Assembly: GCF_027484205.1 (NCBI RefSeq)
Contig: NZ_JAIXUB010000011.1
Coordinates: 1-64,000 of the forward strand
DNA from: Flavobacterium sp.
Lineage (GTDB): Bacteria; Bacteroidota; Bacteroidia; Flavobacteriales; Flavobacteriaceae
Reading direction: 5' to 3'
DNA: 64,000 bases
The position numbers and the translations under genes are program-made. Each line of letters starts with the position of its first letter. Position 1 is the first letter of the stretch. The notes under the pieces were generated by a model. It was not told where the DNA came from, ran no database searches, and was given only the letters and a program-made list of their open reading frames with translations. Shown one piece after another: positions 44,111 to 52,185 of this stretch.

Positions 44111-44212
44111 AATTCCTTTTCTTTATTCTTAACTTCTACGTTTCTTAAAAGTTGTTATTTTTTTCATAAATTCTAATAAAAAATCTTTTCTATCGTTGTT
44201 ATAAAATAGAAA

Positions 44213-44249
44213 AAATCCCATCGGAACGGGATTTCTTTTTCCAAAGATA
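44213..44249 (-). promoter_or_regulatory. greA promoter with terminator-like leader hairpin
   Basis: On the minus strand TATCTTTG (44249-44242) matches the -7 consensus and is followed by AAATCCC / GGGATTT (44234-44213, 8-nt loop) and six T. The hairpin would form at the very 5' end of the greA transcript, about 100 nt before its ATG. No other minus-strand gene needs a terminator here. E. coli greA has a comparable early terminator that produces GraL RNAs. Confidence 0.5.
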
Positions 44250-44344
44250 TATTTTTTGATTATTAAATCGCTAATTTTGCTTAATAATGTTATACAAAGT
44301 TAGTCAAATATATTTTGATTAGATGAATATATTAATAAATTTTT

Positions 44345-44764
44345 ATGAGAAAGCTTCTTTTTTTACTCGTTTTTACTTTGATTGTTAGTTGTGATGATAG
44401 TGGTTTCAATAACCGAAATCCTTATTTACCAAACTATAATTTTTCCTTTGACATAAATACCAACTTGCCTGCTTACAGCAACTTACAATTTGCCAGCAAC
44501 TACATTAAAATTTATCCTTCAAATGGACCTTCAAGCGGTGTAATTGTTTTTAACACAGGAAGTGCTTATAATGCTTTTGATGGTGGTTGCCCAAATCAAG
44601 ATTTAAGTTCTTGTTCTATACTTACATTAAGCGGAATTAATGCTACTTGTCCATGTGATGATGCATCCTACAGTTTATTTACAGGTCAAGCCGCAGGAAA
44701 AAAATATCCGTTAAAACAATATCGAGTTGAAATTAACGGACAAAATATTAGAGTTTATAATTAA
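44345..44764 (+). CDS. Lipoprotein with degenerate Rieske-like domain
   Basis: 139 aa. Lipobox TLIVSC then DD, an acidic start that may favour surface export. The rest follows a Rieske [2Fe-2S] layout: FDGGCPNQD (normally CPH), then CPCDDASYSLFTGQ (normally CPCHGS) and the PLKQYRVEINGQNIRVY ending. Both cluster-binding histidines are replaced (Asn and Asp), so a normal cluster is unlikely. It has a TAATTTTG -7 motif at 44272-44279. Alternatively it is a structural β-fold protein derived from a Rieske domain. Confidence 0.7.
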   Translation: MRKLLFLLVFTLIVSCDDSGFNNRNPYLPNYNFSFDINTNLPAYSNLQFASNYIKIYPSNGPSSGVIVFNTGSAYNAFDGGCPNQDLSSCSILTLSGINATCPCDDASYSLFTGQAAGKKYPLKQYRVEINGQNIRVYN

Positions 44765-44767
44765 ATG

Positions 44768-44805
44768 AAAAAGCCAAGTTTTTAAAAAATTAACTTGGCT
44801 TTTTT
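44768..44805. terminator. Bidirectional terminator between lipoprotein and TonB receptor genes
   Basis: AAAAAGCCAAGTT / AACTTGGCTTTTTT stem with an AT-rich loop, serving both convergent genes. Confidence 0.9.
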
Positions 44806-44807
44806 GT

Positions 44808-47039
44808 TTAGAAATTCAAATTCATCCCAATTAAAAAATTAATTCCTGCCTGTGGATAATAATAAGGATAAACATCATACATGTATCCGTTAGAAATATA
44901 TTTTTTATCTAAAATGTTGTTTACTAATCCATTAAAAACTATTGATTTAAATACAGATTTTGGATTTATTTCGTAAGAAACGTTTAAATCATTAACAAAG
45001 TAATCGTTTAGTTTTGCTTCCTTCGATTCAATATTATTCATGTATTGTTCGCCTACAAATTTTGACAAAAGCGAAATAGTAAACTCTTTTAAAGGCTTGT
45101 AAACAAGGATATTTCCTGCAACAAAACTTGGAGAATAAGCAATTTGTTTGTTGCCAACATTTGTTCCAAGAACATTCAAATCAACATTTTTGTTTGCGCT
45201 TAGGGTAACGTTTGGACGAAGAAAAACTTTTTTAGAAAGTGCAACAGTAGCATCAATCTCTAATCCTAATCGGTAACTTTTTTCACTATTAGAACGAATT
45301 GGATTTCCAACATCATCAAGATTTCCGGTTAAAATCAATTGATTTTTGTATGCCATGTAGTAAATATTTGAATTGAATTTTACCTTTTCATTTTCAAATC
45401 TCCATCCTAATTCGTAGTCAGTTAACTGTTCTGATTTTGTATTTCCACTTTCATAATCAGTTCTGTTTGGTTCACGATTTGCAACCGCAACTGAAAAATA
45501 AAGTGTACTATTTTTTACAAAATCATAATTCAAACCAGCTTTTGGATTGAAAAAATTGAACGTATCATTCACTAAATTAGGTTGAACTCCATTAGCTTCA
45601 TAATTCACATTTCGATATTGTAAATCGCCAAAAAGTGAAATTTTATTTGAAACTTGATAATTTGCTTTTGCAAAAAAAGTAGCATCCGTTTTATTTGCAT
45701 AATCATCATAATATCTATCGCCAAGTTCACTTGTGGATGCAAATCGTGCCCAAATTACTTTTCCAAAATGATCACCTTGATATTTGTTCCAACTTCCACC
45801 AAAAATGAAATCTAGTTTATCTTTTTTATAGTTTGCAGAAAATGTTGTCCCAAAAAAATCATTATCCAACCATTTTTGACGAATTAAATCGGTTGATGTT
45901 TCGGTTGCAACAGGAGTTAAATTATAATCAGAAAAATCAGCATCTTCTTTATAATTTTCATAATATCCTTTTCCTTTTGTGTAATGAATTGCAAAATTTG
46001 TATTCCAATTAGTAGCAATTTTTTCATTCCAATGCAATTGATAATGGTCTTGTTGATAATTATCTGTTTCATTATCATAGAAACGTGTAACTCCAAATTC
46101 ATCCGTGAAAATTCCTGCCGAGTTGAACGTTCTATCATCGTTTAAAGTAACTGCATCAATTCCGTTCCATGATTGATATGTTTTTTCAGTTCCACCAAAT
46201 GCTAATGCTTTGATTAAGGTTGTTTTTCCAACAAATGTTCCTTGAAGGAAATACGATTTTAAATCGGAAGAAGCTCGGTCAATATAACCATCTGATTTTA
46301 AATTAGACAATCTTCCTGCTAGTTCAAATCCTTGTGCTGCATTCATTTCAGTATTCATCAATCCTGAACTAAATTTCACCGTATGTTTTCTTGAATTAAA
46401 ACTCCCAAAAGCATTAGAAATTTCGCCTGAACTTTCTTTTGAATAAGAATCGGTCAGCATGTTTAAACTTGCACCAAAAGCTCCAGAACCGTTAGTTGAT
46501 GTTCCAACACCACGTTGTAATTGAAGACTTTCTACAGACGAAGCAAAATCGGGCATGTTTACCCAAAAAGTTCCGTGGCTTTCAGAATCATTGTATGGAA
46601 TTCCATTGATGGTAACGTTTACTCGAGTTGCATCACTGCCTCGAACACGAATTCCGGTGTAACCAAAACCATTTCCAGCATCGGAAGTGGTAACAACTGA
46701 AGGTAAAAAATTCATTAAAATAGGAATGTCTTGACCTAAGTTTCTTGTTGCAATTTCTTTTTTGTCTAAATTACTGAAGGTAACCGGTGTTTTTTTATTG
46801 ACACGAACTGCCGAAATTAAAACCTCATCAATTTGATGAACTTTAATTGTGTCTTTTTCCTGACTGTAAGATAGAGAAGAAAATAGAAAAAATAATATAG
46901 AGAAAAGACTTACTGACGTTGCAAGTTTAACCCTAGTCCACCTTAGTAAACACTTCGACAAGCTCAGTGTGACATAAAATAAAAATTGGCTTTGTGCTTT
47001 TTTGCCTTTGTGGCAAAATGTTTTGAATAAAATTTCCAT
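44808..47039 (-). CDS. TonB-dependent outer-membrane receptor, TPP-riboswitch controlled
   Basis: 743 aa in the longest frame. A plug domain (about 65-190: LISAVRVNKKTPVTFSNLDK, GIRVRGSDATRVNVTINGIP) is followed by a 22-strand-type barrel ending PQAGINFLIGMNLNF with terminal Phe. The TPP riboswitch upstream makes a thiamin or thiamin-precursor ligand likely, as in the omr1 receptors described for Bacteroidetes. The start is uncertain: the first 30 codons read through interspersed repeat DNA, and the hydrophobic signal (SLFSILFFLFSSLSYSQ) lies at 44-60. ATG 47039 or an in-frame TTG at 46961, inside the repeat, are the options. Confidence 0.9.
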   Translation of the reverse strand: MEILFKTFCHKGKKAQSQFLFYVTLSLSKCLLRWTRVKLATSVSLFSILFFLFSSLSYSQEKDTIKVHQIDEVLISAVRVNKKTPVTFSNLDKKEIATRNLGQDIPILMNFLPSVVTTSDAGNGFGYTGIRVRGSDATRVNVTINGIPYNDSESHGTFWVNMPDFASSVESLQLQRGVGTSTNGSGAFGASLNMLTDSYSKESSGEISNAFGSFNSRKHTVKFSSGLMNTEMNAAQGFELAGRLSNLKSDGYIDRASSDLKSYFLQGTFVGKTTLIKALAFGGTEKTYQSWNGIDAVTLNDDRTFNSAGIFTDEFGVTRFYDNETDNYQQDHYQLHWNEKIATNWNTNFAIHYTKGKGYYENYKEDADFSDYNLTPVATETSTDLIRQKWLDNDFFGTTFSANYKKDKLDFIFGGSWNKYQGDHFGKVIWARFASTSELGDRYYDDYANKTDATFFAKANYQVSNKISLFGDLQYRNVNYEANGVQPNLVNDTFNFFNPKAGLNYDFVKNSTLYFSVAVANREPNRTDYESGNTKSEQLTDYELGWRFENEKVKFNSNIYYMAYKNQLILTGNLDDVGNPIRSNSEKSYRLGLEIDATVALSKKVFLRPNVTLSANKNVDLNVLGTNVGNKQIAYSPSFVAGNILVYKPLKEFTISLLSKFVGEQYMNNIESKEAKLNDYFVNDLNVSYEINPKSVFKSIVFNGLVNNILDKKYISNGYMYDVYPYYYPQAGINFLIGMNLNF
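46951..46974. repeat. Interspersed CTTCGACAAGCTCAGTGTGAC element inside the receptor 5' end
   Basis: A well-defined copy of the flavobacterial repeat. In the receptor frame it is translated as VTLSLSKC and supplies an in-frame TTG (46961-46959). Next to it, 46985-47020 carries gcaaaaaagcacaaa-type word repeat. Confidence 0.75.
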
Positions 47040-47107
47040 TCGTAAAATAAATTATACGAATAAAAAGAGGTAATTATTCTTGGTTAAAAATAAAATGTTT
47101 GTTTCCT

Positions 47108-47141
47108 GTGACAAAGTTCAGCGTGCACTCTGTTTTGTCAC
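47108..47141 (-). promoter_or_regulatory. Hairpin directly 3' of the TPP riboswitch
   Basis: GTGACAAA / TTTGTCAC perfect 8-bp stem with an 18-nt loop, 1 nt after the aptamer. It has no T-run, so it is not a classical terminator. It may be an expression platform or an inserted repeat (it contains GTTCAGCGTG, similar to the 46951 element). Confidence 0.5.
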
Positions 47142-47142
47142 T

Positions 47143-47220
47143 TTTCCCTAAACAGCATTACCTGTTCTAGGTTCATTGGGTATAATCTCAGCTCGTAATT
47201 TAGAGCACCCCTTTTGAGAC
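47143..47220 (-). ncRNA. TPP riboswitch (THI element)
   Basis: On the minus strand the conserved blocks appear in order: GGGGTGC, GCTGAGATTATACCC, TGAACCT, AACAGGTAATGCTG and TTTAGGGAA. These are the pyrimidine-sensing CUGAGA and pyrophosphate-helix elements of the thiamin pyrophosphate aptamer. It lies about 100 nt before the TonB-dependent receptor start and no gene intervenes. TPP binding should reduce receptor expression. Confidence 0.95.
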
Positions 47221-47224
47221 AATG

Positions 47225-47270
47225 CAAAGATAGTTCAATAGCAATGACAATTCCAAAAATCAATGGCAAA
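47225..47270. repeat. Degenerate caatagcaatgac word repeat
   Basis: Contains tagttcaatagcaatgac and ccaaaaatcaatggcaaaa, similar to text at 39286-39310 and to the aatggc repeat at 40669. Non-coding, just upstream of the riboswitch. The remaining gap to 47361 shows nothing else. Confidence 0.5.
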
Positions 47271-47361
47271 AATAAAAAAATGGTTTTGTTTTAGTTTTCC
47301 CTAGACTGCGATTAGGATGACAGATTAACTTGAAATTGAATTTGATTTTTGAAATTGTAAT

Positions 47362-47763
47362 TTACAACTCTGGTTTTTTACGATTCTGTTTTATTTCAGA
47401 ATTTGAAGATTTGTCCTTTAATCTTTTTTCGATGACTGATTTAGGAATTCTTGTAGCTTTTCTCTCTTTTGGAATAACTAATGACTTTTCGATCATTTCA
47501 AGAAATCTTTTAGTTACAATTTCTTTGTTTTTAAGTTGGCTTCGGTCTTCATCACAATTTAAAATTAAAATTCCATCAAGTGTTAATTTGGATTTTAATT
47601 TCCTTTGAGATCTTTCTTTTTCTTCCTCTGAAAGTGATTGAGAATTGACTAAATCAAAAGATAAAACCACTTTAGACGAAACTTTATTTACATTTTGTCC
47701 TCCAGCACCAGAACTTCTAACTGCTTTGAAATTTAATTCGGAAATGATTTTTTCTTTATCCAT
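47362..47763 (-). CDS. arfB: Alternative ribosome-rescue factor ArfB
   Basis: 133 aa. Peptide chain release factor-like domain with the catalytic GGQ in FKAVRSSGAGGQNVNKVSSK, which hydrolyses peptidyl-tRNA on stalled ribosomes. The basic C-terminal tail (KSVIEKRLKDKSSNSEIKQN, then RKKPEL) enters the empty mRNA channel. No stop-codon-recognition domain is present, as expected for YaeJ/ArfB. I start at MDKEKIISEL (47763); the longer frame adds an unlikely leader. Confidence 0.92.
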   Translation of the reverse strand: MDKEKIISELNFKAVRSSGAGGQNVNKVSSKVVLSFDLVNSQSLSEEEKERSQRKLKSKLTLDGILILNCDEDRSQLKNKEIVTKRFLEMIEKSLVIPKERKATRIPKSVIEKRLKDKSSNSEIKQNRKKPEL

Positions 47764-47893
47764 ATTCAGTAAGACTCCAATTTTTATTTGCCACGAAGTC
47801 ACTAAGGCAAAAAATTAATTTACTTTTTAATTATATTTTTTGAAGTTGTACATTCACAAGTTTAGAATGACAATTGATTTTGCTATTGAAATT

Positions 47894-50011
47894 TTATTTT
47901 GACGATTGGTGTGCAGGTTTTAATAAATCATTTACGGTTTTTACAGGGTTGAAAGTTATTAATGGAACTTCAACAAATACTGTCATCCATTTTGCCATTG
48001 CTCCATTCCAAAGTCCAGGAAGTTCAAAAGCTTTGTATGGTTTTCCGTTTTTGTTTTTTTCTACAACAAAACCTGAATTGGCATCAATATATTTTGTTAA
48101 ATCAAATTTTTGTCCGTTGTAATCTTTAATGCCACAAACCAAATCTACAGGATTAAAATGGGTACCACTTTCAAATATTTTTATCTGATTTTCATCTTTA
48201 GTATCAATTTGAGAAGACTCTATAATTTGCAAAAAAGTTTTACCTTTTTTATCGATTACCCAAAAAGGTCCACCACCAGGTTCGCCTTCATTTTTTACCA
48301 TTCCGCAAACTCTAATTGGTCGGTTTAAAATGGTTAAGAGATGTTCTACTTTACTTTCTTTAGTATATTTTACAAAATCGGGTTTAATAGAAATATTTAG
48401 TTTTGATTTGATATAATCTACTACTTCGGCAATTTCATCATTAGAAATAGTTTCGGAATTCAATGTTTTCATGAATTTATAAATCACTTCTTGATATTGA
48501 ATTAAAATTCCTGCCAAAGCTTTTTTATATAAAGCAATCGTATCAATATGATTTTGAATCACGTTATCTATATTCTTAATGAAAATAATATCGGCATTCA
48601 AATTATTTAAATTTTCAATCAAAGCTCCATGTCCACCAGGTCGAAAAAGAATTTCGTTATTTTCGTCTCTAAAAGGTTTTCCTTCGATATTTAAAGCAAT
48701 AACATCGGTAGATTTATTTTGAAACGAATATTTGACATCAATCTTAACATTAGAACTGTTTTCCAACTTAGGTTTAACTTCATTAATAATGTCTTCAAAA
48801 CAACTCTTGTGTTCCTCTGAAACCGTGAAATGTAAATTTGATTTATTTTTAGTTGATGCATAAAAAAGACATTCGTTCAAATGTTCTTCAATGGCAGTTG
48901 CGGTGTATGATTCATACTGATGAAAAGGTAAGATTCCTTTTGGTTTATTGGCAAAATCATAAAATGAAGGTGACAACATTGTTTTTATAAACCAATAATC
49001 ACGGGTATCTTTTTCAAAAGAATTAAATTCGGGAATGGATTTTTTTGCAGTTTCTAATACCTGATTGTAAAAAGGAAACTTCTCTTTTGCAACAAGAAAA
49101 ATGGGAAGATTTTTATCTTTTTTTCTATTGATATATGCATTTATAGTTTCTTCGCCGTGCTTAAATTCATTTAAAAACTCATTTAAAAATTTAAACATTC
49201 TACTGGCTGCACCTGATGCTGGAACAAATTTTTTAAGTTTTAGATTTTCCTTTTTCTGATCAAAATAATTTGAAAAATAAGTGGCTTCATCTTTTGTAAT
49301 AGAAATAATTCCATCGTTTATTGTTGCAGTTCTATCAAGATTAATCTTTGGGATTCCATTTCTTAAGATAGCAAACTGAAATTCAACTGATTCTAAATTT
49401 ATTTTTCTTTTATAAATTTCAACAAAATCAATTGAGTTAAAACCTAATTGCCTTGCTTTGACTAAATCATTGATGATTTTAGTCGCTTTTGCAAGGCGTT
49501 CTTCCTTATTTCCTGAAAGTTTTATGTAAGGCTTTTTGAAATCAATTAGAGATTTTTCAAACGTAGCAAAAGTAATTTCTCTATCATCTGGTTTATCTCT
49601 CAAATCATCTGCTTCCCATGCCACGTCAACATCTGTAAGAAAAATTAAATCATAATTATGTTCCTTAGCTGCTTTTTCAAGAATTGGATCGCAATTATTA
49701 TAATAAATATCTGAAAATACTTTTGTTACTAGAGAATTAGTATCACAAAAGAGAAATTTATTTGCTTTTGAAAGTGCCTCATTTTCAAGTTTAGTTTGCC
49801 CAATTGCAATAGGAATCAAATCATCTTGCGAACAAATTTCTTGCTTTAAATCCCATTTATCTTGTAAATAATTGCGTGCAAACTCAGGAATCCAAATAGT
49901 ATTGAATTCTTGTGCTAATTGACTTGCTAATGTAGTTTTTCCTGTAGATTCAGGACCAAACATTGCAATTTTAATTATTTGTGTATCTTGTTGTTTAAGA
50001 TTTTCTTCCAT
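47894..50011 (-). CDS. NadR-like kinase fused to DUF4301
   Basis: 705 aa. Residues 1-185 are a P-loop kinase of the NadR ribosylnicotinamide-kinase type: IAMFGPESTGKTTLASQLAQ, WIPEFARNYL, FCDTNSLVTKVF and DLRDKPDDRE. Residues 190-705 are DUF4301. It contains KFVPASGAASRMFKFL, like the PAxGxGSRM of nucleotidyltransferases, and FRPGGHGALIENL followed by FIKNIDNV, like the PGHG and NxDN of UDP-sugar pyrophosphorylases. The two parts are usually neighbouring genes in relatives as I recall them; here one frame spans both. The start overlaps pnuC by 37 nt. It probably phosphorylates an imported vitamin precursor; the DUF4301 substrate is unknown. Confidence 0.82.
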   Translation of the reverse strand: MEENLKQQDTQIIKIAMFGPESTGKTTLASQLAQEFNTIWIPEFARNYLQDKWDLKQEICSQDDLIPIAIGQTKLENEALSKANKFLFCDTNSLVTKVFSDIYYNNCDPILEKAAKEHNYDLIFLTDVDVAWEADDLRDKPDDREITFATFEKSLIDFKKPYIKLSGNKEERLAKATKIINDLVKARQLGFNSIDFVEIYKRKINLESVEFQFAILRNGIPKINLDRTATINDGIISITKDEATYFSNYFDQKKENLKLKKFVPASGAASRMFKFLNEFLNEFKHGEETINAYINRKKDKNLPIFLVAKEKFPFYNQVLETAKKSIPEFNSFEKDTRDYWFIKTMLSPSFYDFANKPKGILPFHQYESYTATAIEEHLNECLFYASTKNKSNLHFTVSEEHKSCFEDIINEVKPKLENSSNVKIDVKYSFQNKSTDVIALNIEGKPFRDENNEILFRPGGHGALIENLNNLNADIIFIKNIDNVIQNHIDTIALYKKALAGILIQYQEVIYKFMKTLNSETISNDEIAEVVDYIKSKLNISIKPDFVKYTKESKVEHLLTILNRPIRVCGMVKNEGEPGGGPFWVIDKKGKTFLQIIESSQIDTKDENQIKIFESGTHFNPVDLVCGIKDYNGQKFDLTKYIDANSGFVVEKNKNGKPYKAFELPGLWNGAMAKWMTVFVEVPLITFNPVKTVNDLLKPAHQSSK

Positions 50012-50592
50012 TCGATTAGGGCTAAAATGGCTAAAATTGTGAAAATTAGATATTGCAAAGATAACATTCCTAAACCTCTATGGGCAAATAAAGGGACGGC
50101 TATCAAATCACCAATAATCCACAAGGTCCAATTCTCAATTTTTTTTAATGCCATGTACCACATAGCTGTAAAAAATATTCCTGATGTAAAAATATCAATA
50201 TAATTAGGAATTTCAAGTTTATAATCGAAAAAAAGATATACTAAATAAGTAATTATCATTGTTAAAATGAATAATCCTATACCTATTAATTTCTCTTTTC
50301 TTGAAGTTCTAGTGATTTCTAATTCGGGTTGATTGGAGCTTGAAGTCCACTTATACCAACCATAAATACTCATTATTGAATAATAAAAATTCATGGTCAT
50401 ATCGCCAAAATATTTTGCTTGATACAACAAATAAACGGTTATTATTGTCGAGATTAATCCCGTAGGATAAACCCAAATATTTTCTTTTTTGGCAAAATAA
50501 ACACTCAAAATTCCGAAAATAAATGCTAATAACTCCAATATAATTTGAAGTGTTGTGGCGTTTTTGTATTGTGATATCAGAAAATCTAACAT
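49975..50592 (-). CDS. pnuC: PnuC-type nicotinamide riboside or thiamin transporter
   Basis: 205 aa with seven helices. Signature ENIWVYPTGLISTIITVYLL, then FGDMTMNFYYSIMSIYGWYK and, near the end, WTLWIIGDLIAVPLFAHRGL, all typical of PnuC. The adjoining NadR-like kinase points to nicotinamide riboside, which is trapped by phosphorylation. The neighbouring TPP-controlled receptor leaves a PnuT (thiamin) role possible, although this gene lies upstream of the riboswitch and is not under it. It overlaps the kinase gene by 37 nt. Confidence 0.88.
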   Translation of the reverse strand: MLDFLISQYKNATTLQIILELLAFIFGILSVYFAKKENIWVYPTGLISTIITVYLLYQAKYFGDMTMNFYYSIMSIYGWYKWTSSSNQPELEITRTSRKEKLIGIGLFILTMIITYLVYLFFDYKLEIPNYIDIFTSGIFFTAMWYMALKKIENWTLWIIGDLIAVPLFAHRGLGMLSLQYLIFTILAILALIEWKKILNNKIHK

Positions 50593-50628
50593 AGCATATT
50601 GTTATACCTAACAAGTTTTGGAAACCTG

Positions 50629-51345
50629 TCAGGTTATATTAAAAAAATCAGTGTTATTTTCAAATGCGGTTCCGATTACAACTAAATCTGCTCCAGCTTT
50701 GTATGCGTTTTCGATTTCTTGTTTAGAACGAATTCCTCCGCCAACAATTAATGGAATACCTATATTTTGTGAAACTAATGTAATCATTTCTTTGGGAACG
50801 GATAATTTTGCTCCACTTCCAGCTTCGAGATAAATTAATTTATTTCCGATGAATTCGCCTGCTTGTGCGGTTTGCAATGCATATTCGATGTTAGTTCTAT
50901 CTAATGGTTTAGTTTGACTTACTCTTTCAACAGCCGTTTCATTGCCACTTTCTATCAAAATATATCCAGTTGAAATGACTTCTAAATTGGTCTTTTTTAT
51001 AATTGGAACAGCATTTACTTGGTGTTCAATTAAATAATCTGGATTTCTGCCTGATAATAAAGTTAAAAATAAAATTCCATCAGCTTTAGCAGAAATTTGA
51101 GATGGATTTCCTGGAAACAATAGAAATGGTAAATTGATTTTCGATTTTAGTTCGGTTATCAATTCATCTAAATGTGTTCCATTAAAGGAACTTCCACCAA
51201 CAAAAATATGTGTTGCTGGTGATTGGTTTATTTTCTGAATCAAATTAGAAAGATTTTCTAAAGCCAACTTATCTGGATCGAGAAGAATGGCAAGAAGTTT
51301 TTCACCTTTGGTTTTTGAATTTAATATTTGTTGGTATATTGACAT
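50629..51345 (-). CDS. Geranylgeranylglyceryl/heptaprenylglyceryl phosphate synthase family
   Basis: 238 aa TIM barrel of the GGGP synthase/PcrB family. It joins a polyprenyl diphosphate to glycerol-1-phosphate. Motifs: LLAILLDPDKL, HIFVGGSSFNGTHLDELI, LPFLLFPGNPSQIS, LIYLEAGSGAKLSVP and LIVGGGIRSKQEIENAYKAG, then ADLVVIGTAFE. I start at MSIYQQILN (51345). Flavobacteria have a group II GGGP synthase-like enzyme of this kind although they do not make archaeal lipids; its product use is unclear. It sits in a unit with the phosphopantetheinyl transferase and pnuC. Confidence 0.93.
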   Translation of the reverse strand: MSIYQQILNSKTKGEKLLAILLDPDKLALENLSNLIQKINQSPATHIFVGGSSFNGTHLDELITELKSKINLPFLLFPGNPSQISAKADGILFLTLLSGRNPDYLIEHQVNAVPIIKKTNLEVISTGYILIESGNETAVERVSQTKPLDRTNIEYALQTAQAGEFIGNKLIYLEAGSGAKLSVPKEMITLVSQNIGIPLIVGGGIRSKQEIENAYKAGADLVVIGTAFENNTDFFNIT

Positions 51346-51391
51346 TTTTTTGAACGCAGATGACGCGGATTTAACTGATATTCGCCGATTT

Positions 51392-52057
51392 TTAATTATT
51401 AATTGATTGAAAGGCGCAAACAAATATATAATCTTCTACGGAATCAAATTGAATTTGGAACTTTTCTCCCGAAACTTCGGGATTATCATTTAATTTTAAT
51501 GTTGCGGTTGCTTTTTTATCATCAAAAGAAAAATCGTCTTCAAAAATATGGTTTGGAAAACTGATTCCTTTTTCATTTTTGATTTTGAAAATACTTTCTT
51601 TAATTCCCCAAACGACGGTTGCTTTCTTAATTTTTTCTTCTTCGGATAAATTTTCTAAATGCGAAACGTTCATAAATCTTGGAGCAATTCGGAGTGTTTT
51701 TTCTTTCAGTTGTTCTAAATCTAAACCCACTTTTGAATCACTAATTGCTATAGCAGAAAAATCATTTGAATGAGAAATCGATACTTCAACATCTTTAATA
51801 CTGCAACCTTGAGGTTTCAAATGCGGTTTTCCAAATTCGTCATAAAACAAATCAAAATCTGAATAATCATTGTGTTGCAACAACATTCGAACGGCCAAAA
51901 ATCCTTTTTGATGACTTTCAGATTTCATAGTTTCCAATCGTGCTAAAGAGGAATCTTTCAATTTTACTTGACTGAAAAGCGTGTCAAAATCTTCTGTTAT
52001 CTTCCAAAGATACAGTTTGGTGTTGTTAGACAAATAGACTACTTTATGTAATGGCAT
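51392..52057 (-). CDS. 4'-phosphopantetheinyl transferase (Sfp type)
   Basis: 221 aa. It transfers phosphopantetheine from CoA to a serine of carrier proteins. Motifs: YDEFGKPHLKP, VSISHSNDFSAIAIS, the metal site VGLDLEQ and VVWGIKESIFKIKNEKG. Close to the C-terminus a palindromic repeat is translated as PEVSG in a loop between β-strands. It is the first gene of the minus-strand unit and is divergent from ahcY. No polyketide, peptide or acpP gene is in the window to name the target. Confidence 0.9.
   Translation of the reverse strand: MPLHKVVYLSNNTKLYLWKITEDFDTLFSQVKLKDSSLARLETMKSESHQKGFLAVRMLLQHNDYSDFDLFYDEFGKPHLKPQGCSIKDVEVSISHSNDFSAIAISDSKVGLDLEQLKEKTLRIAPRFMNVSHLENLSEEEKIKKATVVWGIKESIFKIKNEKGISFPNHIFEDDFSFDDKKATATLKLNDNPEVSGEKFQIQFDSVEDYIFVCAFQSINN
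51468..51483. repeat. Palindromic repeat inside the phosphopantetheinyl transferase gene
   Basis: TCCCGAAactTCGGGA. Read on the minus strand as ccc gaa gtt tcg gga (PEVSG), in the same phase as the polA copy (PETSG), and again in a variable loop. Confidence 0.85.
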
Positions 52058-52143
52058 TTAGTATTTTGTTGTTTTTCAAAAGATTAAACATTTAAACATT
52101 TCACAAATTTTAAAATAAATTATTAAAATCAAAACCTATGTTG

Positions 52144-52151
52144 TAATTTTG
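52144..52151 (+). promoter_or_regulatory. -7 element of ahcY
   Basis: TAATTTTG matches TAnnTTTG. No TTG is present 19 bp upstream, where the sequence is TATTA-like. It lies 35 bp before the ahcY ATG. Confidence 0.5.
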
Positions 52152-52185
52152 CACCAAATTTTAAAAATACAAATATACATAATAG

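Noticed and set aside
44808..50592. pnuC and the kinase under the TPP riboswitch
   Set aside because: They lie upstream of the riboswitch on the same strand, so only the TonB receptor can be in its transcript.
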